Assembly (NCBI GenBank): GCA_963830725.1 | Contig: CAWHNO010000014.1 | Location: 124,001-188,000 of the forward strand | From: DASSUW01 sp963830725 | Lineage (GTDB): Bacteria; Actinomycetota; Thermoleophilia; Solirubrobacterales; Solirubrobacteraceae | Direction: 5' to 3' | Length of the DNA: 64,000 nt | Part shown: positions 8,213 through 17,059 of the stretch, in pieces | Layout of the letters: the number at the start of each line of letters is the position of its first letter | Position numbering within the stretch: the stretch's first letter is position 1 | Program-made: the position numbers and the translations under genes | Notes under the pieces: generated by a model | The model's database searches: none | Seen by the model: only the letters and a program-made list of their open reading frames with translations | Told to the model about the DNA's origin: nothing

Positions 8213-8926
8213 TCACCCGAACAGGCGCGGATCGTTGGTGATCACGCCGGTCACGCCCATCGCCTCGAGGGCCCGGATGCGCGCCGGGTCGTCGACCGTC
8301 CACACGTACAGCTCGCCGCCCGCGCCGGCGACGGCCTGGACGAGCGCGGGCGAGACGAGCCGCCAGTGGGCCATCACGGCGTCGCACCGTCCGGCGGCGA
8401 GGTGCCGGACGGCGGCGGCCGGCAGGCGGCGCCGGATCCGGGCCACCATCGCGTACGCCGGCAGCATCCAGAGGCGCGAGGCCGTGTAGTCGCGCCGCGC
8501 GCGCGGGACCGACCAGCCGAGCCGCAGTCGCGGCTCCAGCTCGCGCACCGCGACCAGGCTGCGCATGAAGGTGCTCGAGACCAGCGCGCGGTCGATCAGC
8601 CGGTGCGCGCGAAGCGCGTCGACCACGCGCGCCTCGTAGCCCGGCAGCTTGAGGTCGACGTCGAGCTCGACGCTCGTGAACGGCGACGAGGCGAGGTGGG
8701 CCAGACCCTCCTCGAGCGTCAGCGCCGCGGTCAGGTCGTGGTCGTAGTCGTGCGAGAGCAGCAGCCGGCTGCCCTGGCGGTCGTCGATGTCCTCGGGCAG
8801 GACGTCGAACTCGATCATGTCGACGCCGGCGGCCAGCGCGGCGTCGAACGACGCGGCCGTGTTGCCGGGCGCGATGTGGTCGGCCCCCTTGTGGCCGACG
8901 CGTCTCAGCGCTGACAGCTCGGACAC
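8213..8926 (-). CDS. glycerophosphodiester phosphodiesterase
   Basis: About 237-residue GDPD-family TIM barrel that hydrolyses glycerophosphodiesters to glycerol 3-phosphate and an alcohol. The N-terminal VGHKGADHIAPGNTAASFDA carries the first catalytic His and Asn; GVDMIEFDVLPE carries the metal-binding Glu and Asp; LLLSHDYDHD carries the second His. The C-terminus GVTGVITNDPRL is typical. It starts at GTG 8926, overlapping the end of the nei gene by 22 nt. There is no signal peptide, so it is probably cytosolic. A CACCCC/GGGGTG hairpin (8194-8210) follows the gene and may terminate transcription. Confidence 0.88.
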   Translation of the reverse strand: MSELSALRRVGHKGADHIAPGNTAASFDAALAAGVDMIEFDVLPEDIDDRQGSRLLLSHDYDHDLTAALTLEEGLAHLASSPFTSVELDVDLKLPGYEARVVDALRAHRLIDRALVSSTFMRSLVAVRELEPRLRLGWSVPRARRDYTASRLWMLPAYAMVARIRRRLPAAAVRHLAAGRCDAVMAHWRLVSPALVQAVAGAGGELYVWTVDDPARIRALEAMGVTGVITNDPRLFG

Positions 8927-9675
8927 CAGAACGTGGGTCGGTTGTCGTCGCCCATGCCGCGGGCCCTGATCCGCGCCGCCGGCCCGCAGCGCGGGCACGG
9001 CCGGCCGGCGCGGTTGTAGATGCGCCGGTGGCGGTCCTGCCGGCCGTCGCTCGCCGACTGCTGCATGCGCGGGCGGCACTCGCGCACGATCGCCAGCGCC
9101 TCGTCGTCGCCGACCTCGCGGACCGCCCGCCACGGGTCGATGCCGGCGGCGAAGCAGCCCTCGCTCTTCCACAGGTTGCCGATGCCGGCGATCGTCCGCT
9201 GGTCGAGCAGGGCGTCGCCGATCGGCCGCGTCGGGTCGTCGTGGCGCAGCCGGCGCAGGAACTCGGCCTCGTCGAGCTCGCCGGCGAGGATGTCGGGGCC
9301 GAGCGCGGCCAGCCGCTGGTCGAAGCGGGTGCGCGACTCGGTCATCAGCTCCAGCACCGGGCCGCGGAGCTGGATCACGTCCTGCCCGTCGCGGCGCATC
9401 ACGAGCCAGGCGGCGGACGGAGCGGGGCCGGCCGGGCGCACCTTCCAGGCGCCGGTCATGCGCAGGTGCGAGTGGATCACGAGGTCGCTCTCGAAGCGCA
9501 GGAAGAGGTGCTTGCCGTAGGCGTCGACGGCGCGTACCGCGCGGCCGTCGAGGCGCTCGGGCCAGCGGTCGCGGCCGAAGCGCGGATGGGGCGTCGCGAT
9601 CTCGTCGGGCACGGCCCCTTCGAGCACGGTTCGGATCCGGCTCGCCGCGTAGTGGATGGTGTCGCCCTCGGGCAT
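8905..9675 (-). CDS. nei: Nei/Fpg-family DNA glycosylase (endonuclease VIII-like)
   Basis: 256-residue base-excision DNA glycosylase/AP lyase. It begins PEGDTIHYAASRIRTVL, with Pro as the catalytic nucleophile after Met removal and Glu next. It has a helix-two-turn-helix (LLDQRTIAGIGNLWKSEGCF) and a C-terminal zinc finger CPRCG...CPSCQR. The PEGDTI start is that of Nei2-type enzymes rather than MutM. TAGCAT ends 6 nt before ATG 9675, a probable leaderless promoter. The neighbour lhr matches the lhr-nei2 pairing known in Actinobacteria. Confidence 0.9.
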   Translation of the reverse strand: MPEGDTIHYAASRIRTVLEGAVPDEIATPHPRFGRDRWPERLDGRAVRAVDAYGKHLFLRFESDLVIHSHLRMTGAWKVRPAGPAPSAAWLVMRRDGQDVIQLRGPVLELMTESRTRFDQRLAALGPDILAGELDEAEFLRRLRHDDPTRPIGDALLDQRTIAGIGNLWKSEGCFAAGIDPWRAVREVGDDEALAIVRECRPRMQQSASDGRQDRHRRIYNRAGRPCPRCGPAARIRARGMGDDNRPTFWCPSCQR

Positions 9676-9812
9676 GACTTCATGCTAAGGCGCTCGCAGG
9701 AGCTTGCGACTGCGGCGCAGCTGAGCGTGCTCGCCGAGCTGCGATGCGACACCGACAGGGCTACCACATCTCGCGGCCGCTGCGCGGCCGCCGAGCTGGA
9801 TGCTTGGCTCGG

Positions 9813-12800
9813 TCAGGCGCTGAGTGTGAGCTTGCGCGGCCCGGCCCGGAAGCCGAGCTCGAGCAGCACGCCCTCGTAGGGCGAGCCGACCACCGGTTCG
9901 CCGTTGACGCGCTCCACCGCGAGCCGCCGCACGCGGCCGCGGCGCACGGCGTCGACCAGCGCCTCCAGGCTCGGCGCGAGCCGCGGGTCGTCCTCGGCGA
10001 CGAGGAACTGCAGGCCCTTGCCGCTGCGCTCGACGTAGAGCACGGGCTCGGCTCCGGCGAGCACGACGTACGCGCCCGCGGTGCGCGCCGGCGAGCGGTT
10101 CTCCGTCTTCGGCCACTTCAGCGCGGCGCCGTATGGCTGCGCCGGGTCGGTGGCCGCGAGCACGAGCGGCGGCGCGGCGTCGTCGTCGCGCTGCGAGCGC
10201 AGCCGCTCGACCGCGCCGGGGAGCGCGAACTGGGCGCCGCCGAGGCCCTCGATGAAGTAACCGCGCCGGGCGACGCCGATCGTCTCCAGCGCGGCAAGCG
10301 AGTCGTAGAGCGACGAGAAGCCGCCGGGGATGCCCTCGGCCAGCACCTGCTCGCGCGTGACGATGCCGTAGCGCTCGAGCAGCAGCTCGGCCTGGGCGCG
10401 GCGACGGGCGGCGGGATCATCTGAACGGAACAGCGCCTCGGTGAGCGACCAGCGGCCCTGCACGGTCGGTTGCGCTCCACGGCGGCGCGCGCTGAAGCTG
10501 CGGCGCCGCTCGGCGCGCGCCTTCTGCGACCACGGCGCGGCGGCGGTGAGCTTGGGCGAGCGCAGCGGCGCCCACGCGTCGTTGGTCACCTCGCCGGCCC
10601 ACACGAGGTCCCACAGCGCCTCGACCAGCTCCTCCGTCGGCATGCCCGGTACGCCGCTCAACAGGTCGGTGAAGAAGCAGGCGCCCTGGGCCAGGCGCGC
10701 ACGCAGCGCATCGTGGACGCCGCCCTCGGGAGCGGGCGGCGCGGGCGGGGCGCCGAGCAGCGGCGCGTCCTCGCGGAAGTAGATGGCCACGCGGCCGGAG
10801 CGGCGGCCGAGCGCCCCGGCGCCGACCCACACGATCTCGCCGGCGGAGCACAGCTGGTCGAGCCACGACGTCGAGTAGGCGCCGACGCGGCGCGGGAGCA
10901 CGTCGCGCTCCCAGACGTCGACGGGCAGGGCGAGGCCCTGGAGCGGAACCAGCACGTCGCGCAGGCGGTCGATCCCGGCGCCCGAGGCGGGGTGGCGGTC
11001 GACGCCCTGCCAGCTCGGCATGAACCGCGCCAGCGCGCGCTGGTCGGCCGGCTCGATCTCCTTGCGCAGCGCGGCGAGCGAGGCGCGCCGCAGGCGGCGC
11101 AGCACCTCGGGGTCGCACCACTCGCGCTGGGTGCCGCCGGGGCGCAGCTCGCCGCGGACCAGCTCGCCGGACCGCTCGAGACCGGCCAGCACCGGCGTGA
11201 GGTCGAGCCCATAGCGCTGCTTGAGCGCGCCGGCCTCGAACGGCCCGTGGCTGCGGGCGAAGCGGCGCACGAGCCGCTCCATGGCGTCGGGGACGTCCTC
11301 GAGGAAGACCTCGGGCAGCCCTGACGGCGGCACCGAGCCGAGGGCGTCACGGTAGAGCCCGGCGTCCTCGGACGCGATCCAGCGCGCCTCGCCGCCGACC
11401 CGCAGCCGCACCGCCCGACGCTCAGCCGCGAGTTGCTCGATCCATTCCGCGGTGCCGCCCCGCGCGTGCAACTCGCTCTCGGTCAGGTCGCCCACGCGCC
11501 GCAGGACGTCGTGCAGCGCGTCGACGCTGTCGGCGCGGGTGCGATCAGAGCGGCGCTGGAGATCGGCCTCGACCTGCTCGAGCGCGTCCGGGTCGATCAG
11601 CTCGCGCAGCTCCTCCTGGCCGAGCAGCTCGCGCAGCAGGTCGCGGTCGAGCGCGAGCGCGGCGGCGCGGCGCTCCGCGTTCGGCGTGTCGCCCTCGTAC
11701 ATGTAGGTGGCGACGTAGTCGAACAGCAGCGAGGAGGCGAACGGGCTCGCCGTTGGCGTCTCGACCTCGACCAGGCTCAGCTCGCGCGAGTGCAGCGCGC
11801 GCAGCAGCTCGTGCAGGCCCGGCACGTCGAGCACGTCGCGCAGGCACTCGCGGTAGGTCTCGAGCACGATCGGGAACTGGCCGTAGCGCTTGGCCACCTC
11901 GAGCAGCGACTGGCTCTTGAGCCGCTGCTGCCACAGCGGGGTGCGCTTGCCCGGGTAGGCGCGCGGGATCAGCAGCGCGCGGCCCGCGTTCTCGCGGAAG
12001 CGTGCGCCGAACAGCGCGCTGCCGCCGAGCTCGCCGACCACCAGGTCCTGCAGCTCGTCCGGCTCGATCATCACCAGCTCCGCCCCGGGCGGCTCGTCGG
12101 CGTCGGGCAGGTGGACGATGATCCCGTCGTCGGACCAGATCGCGTCCGACTCGAGGCCGAACTGCTCGCGGATGCGGGCGCTGAGGGCGAGCCCCCAGGT
12201 GGCGTGCACGCGGCCGCCGTAGGGGGAGAGGATGCACAGCCGCCAGTCGCCGATCTCGTCGCGGAAGCGCTCGATCACGACGGTGCGGTCGCTCGGGATC
12301 ACGCGCGTGGCCGCCTGCTGCTCGCGCAGGAACTCGACGAGGTTGCCGGCCGCCAGCTCGTCGAGGTGGTACTCCTCGGTGAGCGTTGCGGGCTCTTGGT
12401 CGACCGCCCAGCGGGCGAACGCGCCGATCGCCTGGCCGAGCTCCTTGGGGCGGCCGAGGCCGTCGCCCTTCCAGAACGGCACCGCGGCCGGGACGCCGGG
12501 GGCGGGGCTGACGATCACGCGGTCGCGCGTGATCTCCTCGATCCGCCAGCTCGAGGCGCCGAGCAGGAAGGACTGCCCGGGCCGCGCCTCGTAGACCATC
12601 TCCTCGTCGAGCTCGCCGACGCGGCGGCCGTCGGGCAGGTTGACGGAGTACAGGCCGCGGTCGGGGATCGTGCCGGCGTTGGTGATGGCCAGGCCGCGCG
12701 CGCCGCGACGGGCGCGGATCGTGCCGGCCACGCGGTCCCAGATGATCCTCGCGCGCAGCTCGCCGAACTCCTCGCTCGGGTAGCGGCCGTCGAGCATGTC

Positions 12801-14156
12801 GAGCACGTTCTCGAGCTGCTCGCGGCTCAGCTCGCCGTAGGAGTGGGTGCGGGTGACGAGGGCGAACAGGTCGTCGACGCTCAGGCCGTCGTCGCCGGCT
12901 TGCGCCGCCATGGCGACGATCTGCTGGGCGAGCACGTCGAGCGCGTTGCGCGGCACCACGGTTGTCTCGATCTGCCCCTCGCGCATCCGCTGGGCGACCA
13001 CCGCGCACTCGAGCAGGTCGGCGCGGAACTTGGGGAAGATTCGGCCCTTGGAGACGTCGCCGACGTTGTGGCCGGCGCGGCCGATCCGCTGCAGCCCGGC
13101 CGTCACCGACTTCGGCGACTCGACCTGCAGCACGAGGTCGATCGCGCCCATGTCGATGCCGAGCTCGAGGCTCGAGGTCGCCACCAGGCACGGCAGCTCG
13201 CCCGCCTTGAGCAGGTCCTCGACCACGAGCCGCTCCTCGCGCGCCAGCGAGCCGTGGTGGGCACGCGCGATCGGCTCCTGCGCGAGCTCGTTGAGGCGCA
13301 GCGCGAGCCGCTCGGCGCCGCGACGGCTGTTGACGAAGATGAGCGTGCTGCGGTGCTCTCTGACGAGGTCGAGCAGCTTGGGGTAGATCGCCGGCCAGAT
13401 CGACTTGCGCGTGGCCTCCATGCCGGTGCCCTCGAAGGGGTCGAGCTCGATGTTCGCGTCGGGCTCGACCATCGACTCGACCGGCACGTGGACCTGGAGA
13501 TCGAGCGGCTTGCGGACGCCGGTGTCGACGACGGTGCACGTGCGCTTCGGTCCGACCAGGAAGCGGCCGACCTCCTCGAGCGGGTTCTGCGTCGCCGAGA
13601 GACCGATCCGCTGGACGTCGCGACCCGCCGCCTCGGCCAGCCGCTCGAGCGTGAGCGCGAGGTGCGCGCCGCGCTTGGTCTGCGCGACGGCGTGGATCTC
13701 GTCCACGATCACCTGCTCGGTCCCATCGAAGATCTTCGCCGCCTGGCTCGTGAGCATCAGGTACAGCGACTCGGGCGTGGTGATCAGGATGTCCGGCGGG
13801 TGGCGGACCATGTCGCGCCGGTCCTTCTGCGGCGTGTCGCCGGTGCGCAGGCCGACCTTGACGTCGGCGCCGATCCCGCGCAGCGGGGCGCGCAGGTTCT
13901 TCTCGACGTCATAGGACAGCGCCTTCAACGGCGACACGTAGACGAGCCGCGTGCGATCGGCGGTCGGCTCGGCGACCAGGCGGTCGAGGGCCCACAGGAA
14001 CGCGGCCAGCGTCTTGCCCGAGCCCGTGGGCGCCGAGATCAGCGTGTGCTCGCCGGTGGCGATGGCCGGCCAGGCCTGCGCCTGGGCGGGCGTCGGCGTC
14101 TCGAAAGCGCGCTCGAACCACTCCCTGACCCGCGGAGTGAAGCGTGAGAGCGGCAC
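9813..14156 (-). CDS. lhr: Lhr-family large ATP-dependent DNA helicase
   Basis: About 1447 residues, the usual size of actinobacterial Lhr. Residues 1-30 read SRFTPRVREWFERAFETPTP; Walker A is SAPTGSGKTLAAFLWALDRL; Walker B is VIVDEIHAVAQTKRGAHLAL; motif III is LSATQNP; motif VI is QRIGRAGHNVGD. A winged-helix and Lhr-specific C-terminal half follow. It is an SF2 DNA-dependent ATPase/helicase thought to act in repair. GTG 14156 was chosen because conserved sequence begins there and TACCCT lies exactly 7 nt upstream. A GC-rich hairpin (GCGGCCGC-TGC-GCGGCCGC) lies at ~9766-9788 between it and nei. Confidence 0.95.
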   Translation of the reverse strand: MPLSRFTPRVREWFERAFETPTPAQAQAWPAIATGEHTLISAPTGSGKTLAAFLWALDRLVAEPTADRTRLVYVSPLKALSYDVEKNLRAPLRGIGADVKVGLRTGDTPQKDRRDMVRHPPDILITTPESLYLMLTSQAAKIFDGTEQVIVDEIHAVAQTKRGAHLALTLERLAEAAGRDVQRIGLSATQNPLEEVGRFLVGPKRTCTVVDTGVRKPLDLQVHVPVESMVEPDANIELDPFEGTGMEATRKSIWPAIYPKLLDLVREHRSTLIFVNSRRGAERLALRLNELAQEPIARAHHGSLAREERLVVEDLLKAGELPCLVATSSLELGIDMGAIDLVLQVESPKSVTAGLQRIGRAGHNVGDVSKGRIFPKFRADLLECAVVAQRMREGQIETTVVPRNALDVLAQQIVAMAAQAGDDGLSVDDLFALVTRTHSYGELSREQLENVLDMLDGRYPSEEFGELRARIIWDRVAGTIRARRGARGLAITNAGTIPDRGLYSVNLPDGRRVGELDEEMVYEARPGQSFLLGASSWRIEEITRDRVIVSPAPGVPAAVPFWKGDGLGRPKELGQAIGAFARWAVDQEPATLTEEYHLDELAAGNLVEFLREQQAATRVIPSDRTVVIERFRDEIGDWRLCILSPYGGRVHATWGLALSARIREQFGLESDAIWSDDGIIVHLPDADEPPGAELVMIEPDELQDLVVGELGGSALFGARFRENAGRALLIPRAYPGKRTPLWQQRLKSQSLLEVAKRYGQFPIVLETYRECLRDVLDVPGLHELLRALHSRELSLVEVETPTASPFASSLLFDYVATYMYEGDTPNAERRAAALALDRDLLRELLGQEELRELIDPDALEQVEADLQRRSDRTRADSVDALHDVLRRVGDLTESELHARGGTAEWIEQLAAERRAVRLRVGGEARWIASEDAGLYRDALGSVPPSGLPEVFLEDVPDAMERLVRRFARSHGPFEAGALKQRYGLDLTPVLAGLERSGELVRGELRPGGTQREWCDPEVLRRLRRASLAALRKEIEPADQRALARFMPSWQGVDRHPASGAGIDRLRDVLVPLQGLALPVDVWERDVLPRRVGAYSTSWLDQLCSAGEIVWVGAGALGRRSGRVAIYFREDAPLLGAPPAPPAPEGGVHDALRARLAQGACFFTDLLSGVPGMPTEELVEALWDLVWAGEVTNDAWAPLRSPKLTAAAPWSQKARAERRRSFSARRRGAQPTVQGRWSLTEALFRSDDPAARRRAQAELLLERYGIVTREQVLAEGIPGGFSSLYDSLAALETIGVARRGYFIEGLGGAQFALPGAVERLRSQRDDDAAPPLVLAATDPAQPYGAALKWPKTENRSPARTAGAYVVLAGAEPVLYVERSGKGLQFLVAEDDPRLAPSLEALVDAVRRGRVRRLAVERVNGEPVVGSPYEGVLLELGFRAGPRKLTLSA

Positions 14157-14208
14157 GTTCCAAAGGGTACGAGCGGCCGGTCGCGGCCTCGCTCGTGCTG
14201 CCCGCACT

Positions 14209-14249
14209 CTTGGCGAGTTCACGGCGCATGTCGCCGTAAAGTCGCCAAG
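14209..14249. repeat. 41-bp palindromic element, copy A
   Basis: Near-perfect hairpin: outer arms CTTGGCGA / TCGCCAAG, inner stem ACGGCG / CGCCGT. It is a direct copy of the element at 15122-15162. Its sequence encodes the last ten codons and TGA stop of the DUF559 gene. Confidence 0.85.
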
Positions 14250-15142
14250 CGCCGCCTGATCGCCGCCGCGACCCAGGCCGGGCGGCTCGTGACCTGCGCC
14301 CACGTGAAGCGGAGCACGGTCCAGCCGGCCACGGCGAGCGTGACGTCGCGCGCGCGATCGTCCTCGAATGCGCGCGGCGAGCGGTGGTAGGCGTAGCCGT
14401 CGACCTCGACGATCAGGCGAGCATCCCGCCACACGAAATCGACCTCGCTCCCCTCGATGCGGGTGTTGACGTTCGGCCGCGGGAGACCGTGGTCGTCGCA
14501 GAGCGCGAGAAAGCGCTCCTCCAGCTCGCTGCGGGTGAACGCGGTCCCGGCTATGTAGCGGGACAGCATCGCTTGCAAGGAGGGCGATCCCGGCCGGGTC
14601 GGGTGCGCCGTGATGGTCTTGTGGAGCTCGGCGAAGTCGATGAGGCCGCGCTGCTCGGCGAGGTCGAGCGCGTGCTCGAGGGGTCGGCCCTTGAGGGTGG
14701 TCGCGAGGTCGATGAGCGTGCGGATCGGGGTGGTGATCGGGATGCCCCGATTGGTCGTCGTCTCGCGGATCTCGAGCGTGAGGCTCCGGTGCAGCCGAAT
14801 CCCGGCGCGCCGCGCGCGGCCCGACCGGCCGGGCACGGTCACGTGGATCGCCCCGGCGCCGACACGCCGAAGCTCCCATGCCGAAGCGGCGCTGGCGTGG
14901 CTGAGCACCGCGCCCTCGCCCGCGGCGAGCACCGCGGCCATCCAGCGGCCCTCGACGGTCAGCACGGGGTGCCCGACGGCGTACACGCCTTGATGAATGC
15001 GATGCAACCGCGCGGCCCGCACGCGGTGATCGATGGCTGCCACGCTCAGGCCGAGCGCCAAGAGCTGGCGGCGCCCGACGACGCCGTGCTGAGCCACCGC
15101 CAGCTTCGCGATTCCGGCGTCGTTGGCGAGTTCACGGCGCAT
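14219..15142 (-). CDS. AbiEi-like winged-helix plus DUF559 (PD-(D/E)XK nuclease-like) protein
   Basis: 307 residues. The N-terminus AVAQHGVVGRRQLLALGLS is the AbiEi-type antitoxin winged helix, followed by RIHQGVYAVGHPVLTVEGRW. The C-terminal domain is DUF559, a Vsr-like restriction-endonuclease fold, with candidate active-site residues in EGSEVDFVWRDARLIVEVDG (Asp, then ExD). No AbiEii toxin gene is adjacent. The start codon ATG 15142 lies in the loop of palindrome copy B and the stop lies in copy A, so the gene is exactly framed by two direct copies. The role is unknown; it could be a mobile or repair-type nuclease. Confidence 0.8.
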   Translation of the reverse strand: MRRELANDAGIAKLAVAQHGVVGRRQLLALGLSVAAIDHRVRAARLHRIHQGVYAVGHPVLTVEGRWMAAVLAAGEGAVLSHASAASAWELRRVGAGAIHVTVPGRSGRARRAGIRLHRSLTLEIRETTTNRGIPITTPIRTLIDLATTLKGRPLEHALDLAEQRGLIDFAELHKTITAHPTRPGSPSLQAMLSRYIAGTAFTRSELEERFLALCDDHGLPRPNVNTRIEGSEVDFVWRDARLIVEVDGYAYHRSPRAFEDDRARDVTLAVAGWTVLRFTWAQVTSRPAWVAAAIRRRLATLRRHAP

Positions 15143-15162
15143 ATCGCCGTAAAGGCGCCAAC
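15122..15162. repeat. 41-bp palindromic element, copy B
   Basis: Outer arms GTTGGCG / CGCCAAC, inner stem ACGGCG / CGCCGT. The outermost base pair is C-G in copy A and G-C here, a compensatory change that keeps the hairpin. The ATG of the DUF559 gene sits in its loop. Confidence 0.85.
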
Positions 15163-15179
15163 CGAAAAGGTTCGCCCCC

Positions 15180-16379
15180 TCAGGCGACGCCGACGGGCTC
15201 GACCAGCGTGTTGCGGCGAACGGCGACGATGACCGTCCCGGCGGCGGTGACCGCGGCGGCGACCACGAACGCCGTCCGCCATCCCGGACCCTCGACGATC
15301 GCTCCGGCGGCCGCCGCGCCGATCGCGATCCCGCCGACGAAGGCGGTCACCGGCCACGTGTAGGCCTCGGTGCGGGAGCCCTCGAGCGCGACCCAGCCGA
15401 CCAGCTCGTTGCGGGTCGCCAGCAGCGGGGCGATGAACATGCCGGCCGGGATCACGAGCAGCGCCATCACCGCGACCGACGGCGCCAGCGCCAGCGGCAG
15501 CAGCCCGAGCGGGAGCAGCGCGGCGACCACGAGGTGCACGCGGTCGAGCGGTGGGCGGTTCGGCAGCGCGCCGTAGACGAGGCCACCGGCGGCGCTCCCG
15601 AGCGACCAGATCGCGAGCAGCACGCCGGCCGTGGCGGCGGCGCCGCTGGCGTCGCTGAACGCGGGCAGCGCCACCTCGCAGATCCCGATCCCGATGCCGG
15701 CCGGCACCGAGGCGAGCACGAGGGTGCGGACGCCGGGTGAGGCGAGCGCGCCGAGGGCGCCGGCCGGTGGGCGGTCGGGCTGCGGCCGGAACGCTCGCGA
15801 CGGCGGCAGCGCCGTGAACGCGACCGTGCCCACGATCACGCTGGCCGCCGACACGGCCAACGCGGCGGGCGGGGCGAGCGTGGTCGCGATCAGCGCCGTC
15901 AGCAGCGGCCCGAGGACGAAGATCAGCTCGATCAGCACCGAGTCGAGCGCGTAGGCGGGCTGGAGCAGCTCCGGCCGCTCGCGCAGCAGGTCGGGCCACA
16001 TCGAGCGCAGGACCGACGACGTCGGCGGGATGGCGAAGCCGGCCATGAACCCGAAGCCGACGATCACGGCGGCGGGCGCGCCGGCCTCAGTGGTCGCGAC
16101 GAGGGCCCCGAGCGCTGCGGCGTGCACGATCCCGAGCGGCACCAGCACGCGCCGCTGGCCGTAGGCATCGACCAGGCGGCCCTGGACCGGAGCCCCGATG
16201 CCGCTGCCCGCCGCCAGCGCTCCCGCCACCGCCCCGGCGACGGCGAACGAGCCGCGCTCGGCGCGCAGGTAGAGCACGAGGGCGAGCGCGTTGATCCCGA
16301 TCGGGAAGCGCGCCAGCAGCGTGGCCGCGATGAGCGCGGCCACGTGCGGGACACGCAGCACGGCGGCGTAGGCCGTCAC
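15180..16379 (-). CDS. MFS transporter
   Basis: About 399-residue major facilitator with roughly twelve hydrophobic segments, starting at GTG 16379 (TAYAAVLRVPHVAALIAATL). The signature GAPVQGRLVDAYGQRRVLVP corresponds to the loop 2-3 motif. Homologues include putative drug exporters, but the substrate is unknown. The start overlaps the stop of the uracil-DNA glycosylase gene (GTGA), so the two are translationally coupled and form an operon with the TetR regulator upstream. Confidence 0.88.
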   Translation of the reverse strand: MTAYAAVLRVPHVAALIAATLLARFPIGINALALVLYLRAERGSFAVAGAVAGALAAGSGIGAPVQGRLVDAYGQRRVLVPLGIVHAAALGALVATTEAGAPAAVIVGFGFMAGFAIPPTSSVLRSMWPDLLRERPELLQPAYALDSVLIELIFVLGPLLTALIATTLAPPAALAVSAASVIVGTVAFTALPPSRAFRPQPDRPPAGALGALASPGVRTLVLASVPAGIGIGICEVALPAFSDASGAAATAGVLLAIWSLGSAAGGLVYGALPNRPPLDRVHLVVAALLPLGLLPLALAPSVAVMALLVIPAGMFIAPLLATRNELVGWVALEGSRTEAYTWPVTAFVGGIAIGAAAAGAIVEGPGWRTAFVVAAAVTAAGTVIVAVRRNTLVEPVGVA

Positions 16380-17059
16380 GACGACCCCGAGCGCGCTGCC
16401 CCGCCCGCGATCTCGTCTGCCAGCTCCCGCGCGCGGAGGAGCGCGGCCTCCATCATCGGCGCCGTGAGCTTGCCCGTGAACGTGTTCTGCTGGCTCGGGT
16501 GGAAGCAGCCGAGCAGCGCGTAGCGGCCGGCCCGCGCCTCTGCGCCGTGGCCGAACGGCGGTCGCGGCCGCGGGGCGGCGACGTTCCACGCGAACTGGCC
16601 GAGACAGACGATCACGCGCGCGTGCTCGAGCAGCGCGAGCTCGCGCTCGAGCCACTCGGAACACGCCTCGCGCTCGGACGGCAGCGGTTTGTTGGCCGGG
16701 GGCGCGCAGCGCACCGCCGCGGTGATGAAGCAGTCGCGCAGAGCCAGCCCGTCGTCGCGCTGAACCGAGGTCGGCTGGTTCGCGTAGCCGGTGGCGTGCA
16801 GCGCAGCGAACAGGAAGTCGCCCGAGCGGTCGCCGGTGAACATGCGGCCCGTGCGGTTGGCGCCGTGCGCTGCAGGCGCCAGGCCCAGCAGCACGACGCG
16901 CGCGGCGGGGTCGCCGAAGCCGGGGATCGGGCGGCCCCAGTAGTCCCAGTCGCGGAACGCCGCGCGCTTCTCGGCCGCCACCTGCTCACGCCACGCGACC
17001 AGCCGCGGGCAGCGGCGGCACTCGACGATCTCGCGTTCGAGCGCAGCGAGCTCCGTCAC
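16376..17059 (-). CDS. family-5 uracil-DNA glycosylase (UdgB type)
   Basis: 227 residues. It removes uracil (and often hypoxanthine or other deaminated bases) from DNA. Family-5 motifs are VLLGLAPAAHGANRTGRMFT with GDRSG, and the C-terminal CFHPSQQNTFTGK. Cysteines for a 4Fe-4S cluster are visible at CRRCPRL, C in VRCAPP and C in VIVCLG. It starts at GTG 17059, overlapping the TetR stop (GTGA), and its own stop overlaps the MFS start. The place of a repair enzyme inside a TetR-MFS operon is unusual. Confidence 0.93.
   Translation of the reverse strand: MTELAALEREIVECRRCPRLVAWREQVAAEKRAAFRDWDYWGRPIPGFGDPAARVVLLGLAPAAHGANRTGRMFTGDRSGDFLFAALHATGYANQPTSVQRDDGLALRDCFITAAVRCAPPANKPLPSEREACSEWLERELALLEHARVIVCLGQFAWNVAAPRPRPPFGHGAEARAGRYALLGCFHPSQQNTFTGKLTAPMMEAALLRARELADEIAGGAARSGSS

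Noticed and set aside
9676..9812. Possible small gene or RNA between nei and lhr
   Set aside because: Only GC-rich inverted repeats are visible; no start, ribosome-binding site or RNA family pattern was found.
11433..14147. A 904-residue open frame on the plus strand opposite lhr
   Set aside because: Its composition is the usual antisense of a high-GC gene (long Ala/Arg/Leu runs, no domain), and lhr on the other strand has all helicase motifs.
14219..15142. Classical AbiEi-AbiEii toxin-antitoxin pair
   Set aside because: No AbiEii nucleotidyltransferase gene is adjacent; the C-terminal half is a DUF559 nuclease-like domain instead.
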